DNA of 64,000 nucleotides from the NCBI RefSeq assembly GCF_016031655.1, contig NZ_JACCHQ010000014.1, forward strand, positions 124,001 through 188,000. Direction: 5' to 3'. Source of the stretch: Bradyrhizobium glycinis. Its GTDB lineage: Bacteria; Pseudomonadota; Alphaproteobacteria; Rhizobiales; Xanthobacteraceae. The position numbers were made by a program, and so were the translations under genes. How positions within the stretch are numbered: the stretch's first letter is position 1; each line of letters starts with the position of its first letter. Below the pieces are notes generated by a model that searched no databases, was not told where the DNA came from, and saw nothing but the letters and a program-made list of their open reading frames with translations. Below, one piece after another: positions 63,625 to 64,000 of the stretch.

Positions 63625-63884
63625 TCGGCGCGGTGCTCGAATTCGTCCGGCCCGCGACGTGCTGTCGTGTGGAAACTCGACCGGACCGGCTGGGCCGCTC
63701 CCTGTCGTACCTTGCCGCCATCGTGACCCCGAAGGATAATCGGGTGGCGTTCCGCTCACTGACCGAGAACCTGGACACCACGACGCCCTGGGGCGAACTC
63801 CTATTCCAGGAGTTTGGCGAGCCCCGCGCAGTATGAGCGCGCTTTGATCCGCCGCGCTGGACGGCGGGCTGCTTGATGATCGCC
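63625..63884 (+). pseudogene. Serine recombinase (resolvase/invertase) fragment, frameshifted
   Basis: Pieces VVWKLDR, DRLGRSLSYLAAIVT, RVAFRSLTENLDTTTPWGEL and QYERALIR belong in this order to Tn3-type resolvases and Gin/Hin invertases. They fall in different frames (about 63660 and 63830), and the N-terminal catalytic Ser region and the C-terminal DNA-binding domain are missing. It marks a former mobile element next to the gibberellin operon. Confidence 0.75.
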
Positions 63885-64000
63885 TCTATGCGTTGCAGCC
63901 GACAATCCCGCATCTGATGCCGTGATCACTGCATCGCTGTCCAGCATCATGGCATCAACGATTGCCGGAGGTCGAAAGCAGCAAACCTTGGAAGAAATGG

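Noticed and set aside
1..64000. CRISPR arrays, rRNA genes, phage structural genes
   Set aside because: No regularly spaced short repeats, no conserved rRNA segments and no capsid, tail or terminase motifs were seen.

Overview
The window looks like accessory DNA of a nodulating alpha-proteobacterium, most probably Bradyrhizobium. The evidence is high GC, small-protein families I associate with that genus, dense insertion-sequence debris, a rhizobial gibberellin operon, a NopT-type type III effector with a candidate tts box, and a decayed rhizobitoxine locus. No rRNA, complete tRNA, CRISPR array or replication origin was seen. The species assignment is inference from gene content.

Region 1 (about 1-17.5 kb) is a complete alternative chemosensory cluster on the minus strand. 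Its order is soluble MCP, triple-domain CheW, CheB, HEAT protein, CheR, CheY, CheA, short STAS-like protein, CheY, CheC and two hybrid histidine kinases, with a second CheC gene divergent from the MCP. Most junctions overlap (ATGA or GTGA), so it reads as one operon. A repeated non-coding element of about 170 nt with a terminator-like hairpin lies on both sides of it. Two broken genes, a hypothetical protein and a response regulator, lie outside the left copy.

Region 2 (about 17.5-31 kb) is a mosaic of small intact genes (stress or envelope proteins, DUF6894, DUF1236, a low-affinity iron permease homologue, a Bug-type solute-binding protein) and pseudogenes (LLM oxidoreductase, transposase, O-methyltransferase tail, ATP-dependent DNA ligase), with an IS110-family element. 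A convergent two-gene module occurs twice in opposite orientations.

Region 3 (about 31-41.6 kb) has an IS30-family element inserted inside an IS3-family element. The IS3 element joins a truncated ABC solute-binding gene to a truncated rtxC desaturase. rtxC and rtxA each carry a frameshift, so the rhizobitoxine pathway is probably dead. A LysE exporter and small proteins follow.

Region 4 (about 41.6-53.3 kb) holds a fixL remnant next to an intact FixJ-like regulator, a hemerythrin protein, a secreted protein of unknown function, a secreted nuclease paired with a Tat-type carbonic anhydrase, a DUF418 membrane protein and a diguanylate cyclase fragment.

Region 5 (53.3-64 kb) is symbiotic. It carries the nopT effector and a compact eight-gene gibberellin operon: CYP112, CYP114, ferredoxin, SDR, CYP117, GGPP synthase, CPS and KS. 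No CYP115 was seen, so the predicted end product is GA9 rather than GA4. A broken serine recombinase lies just upstream of the operon.
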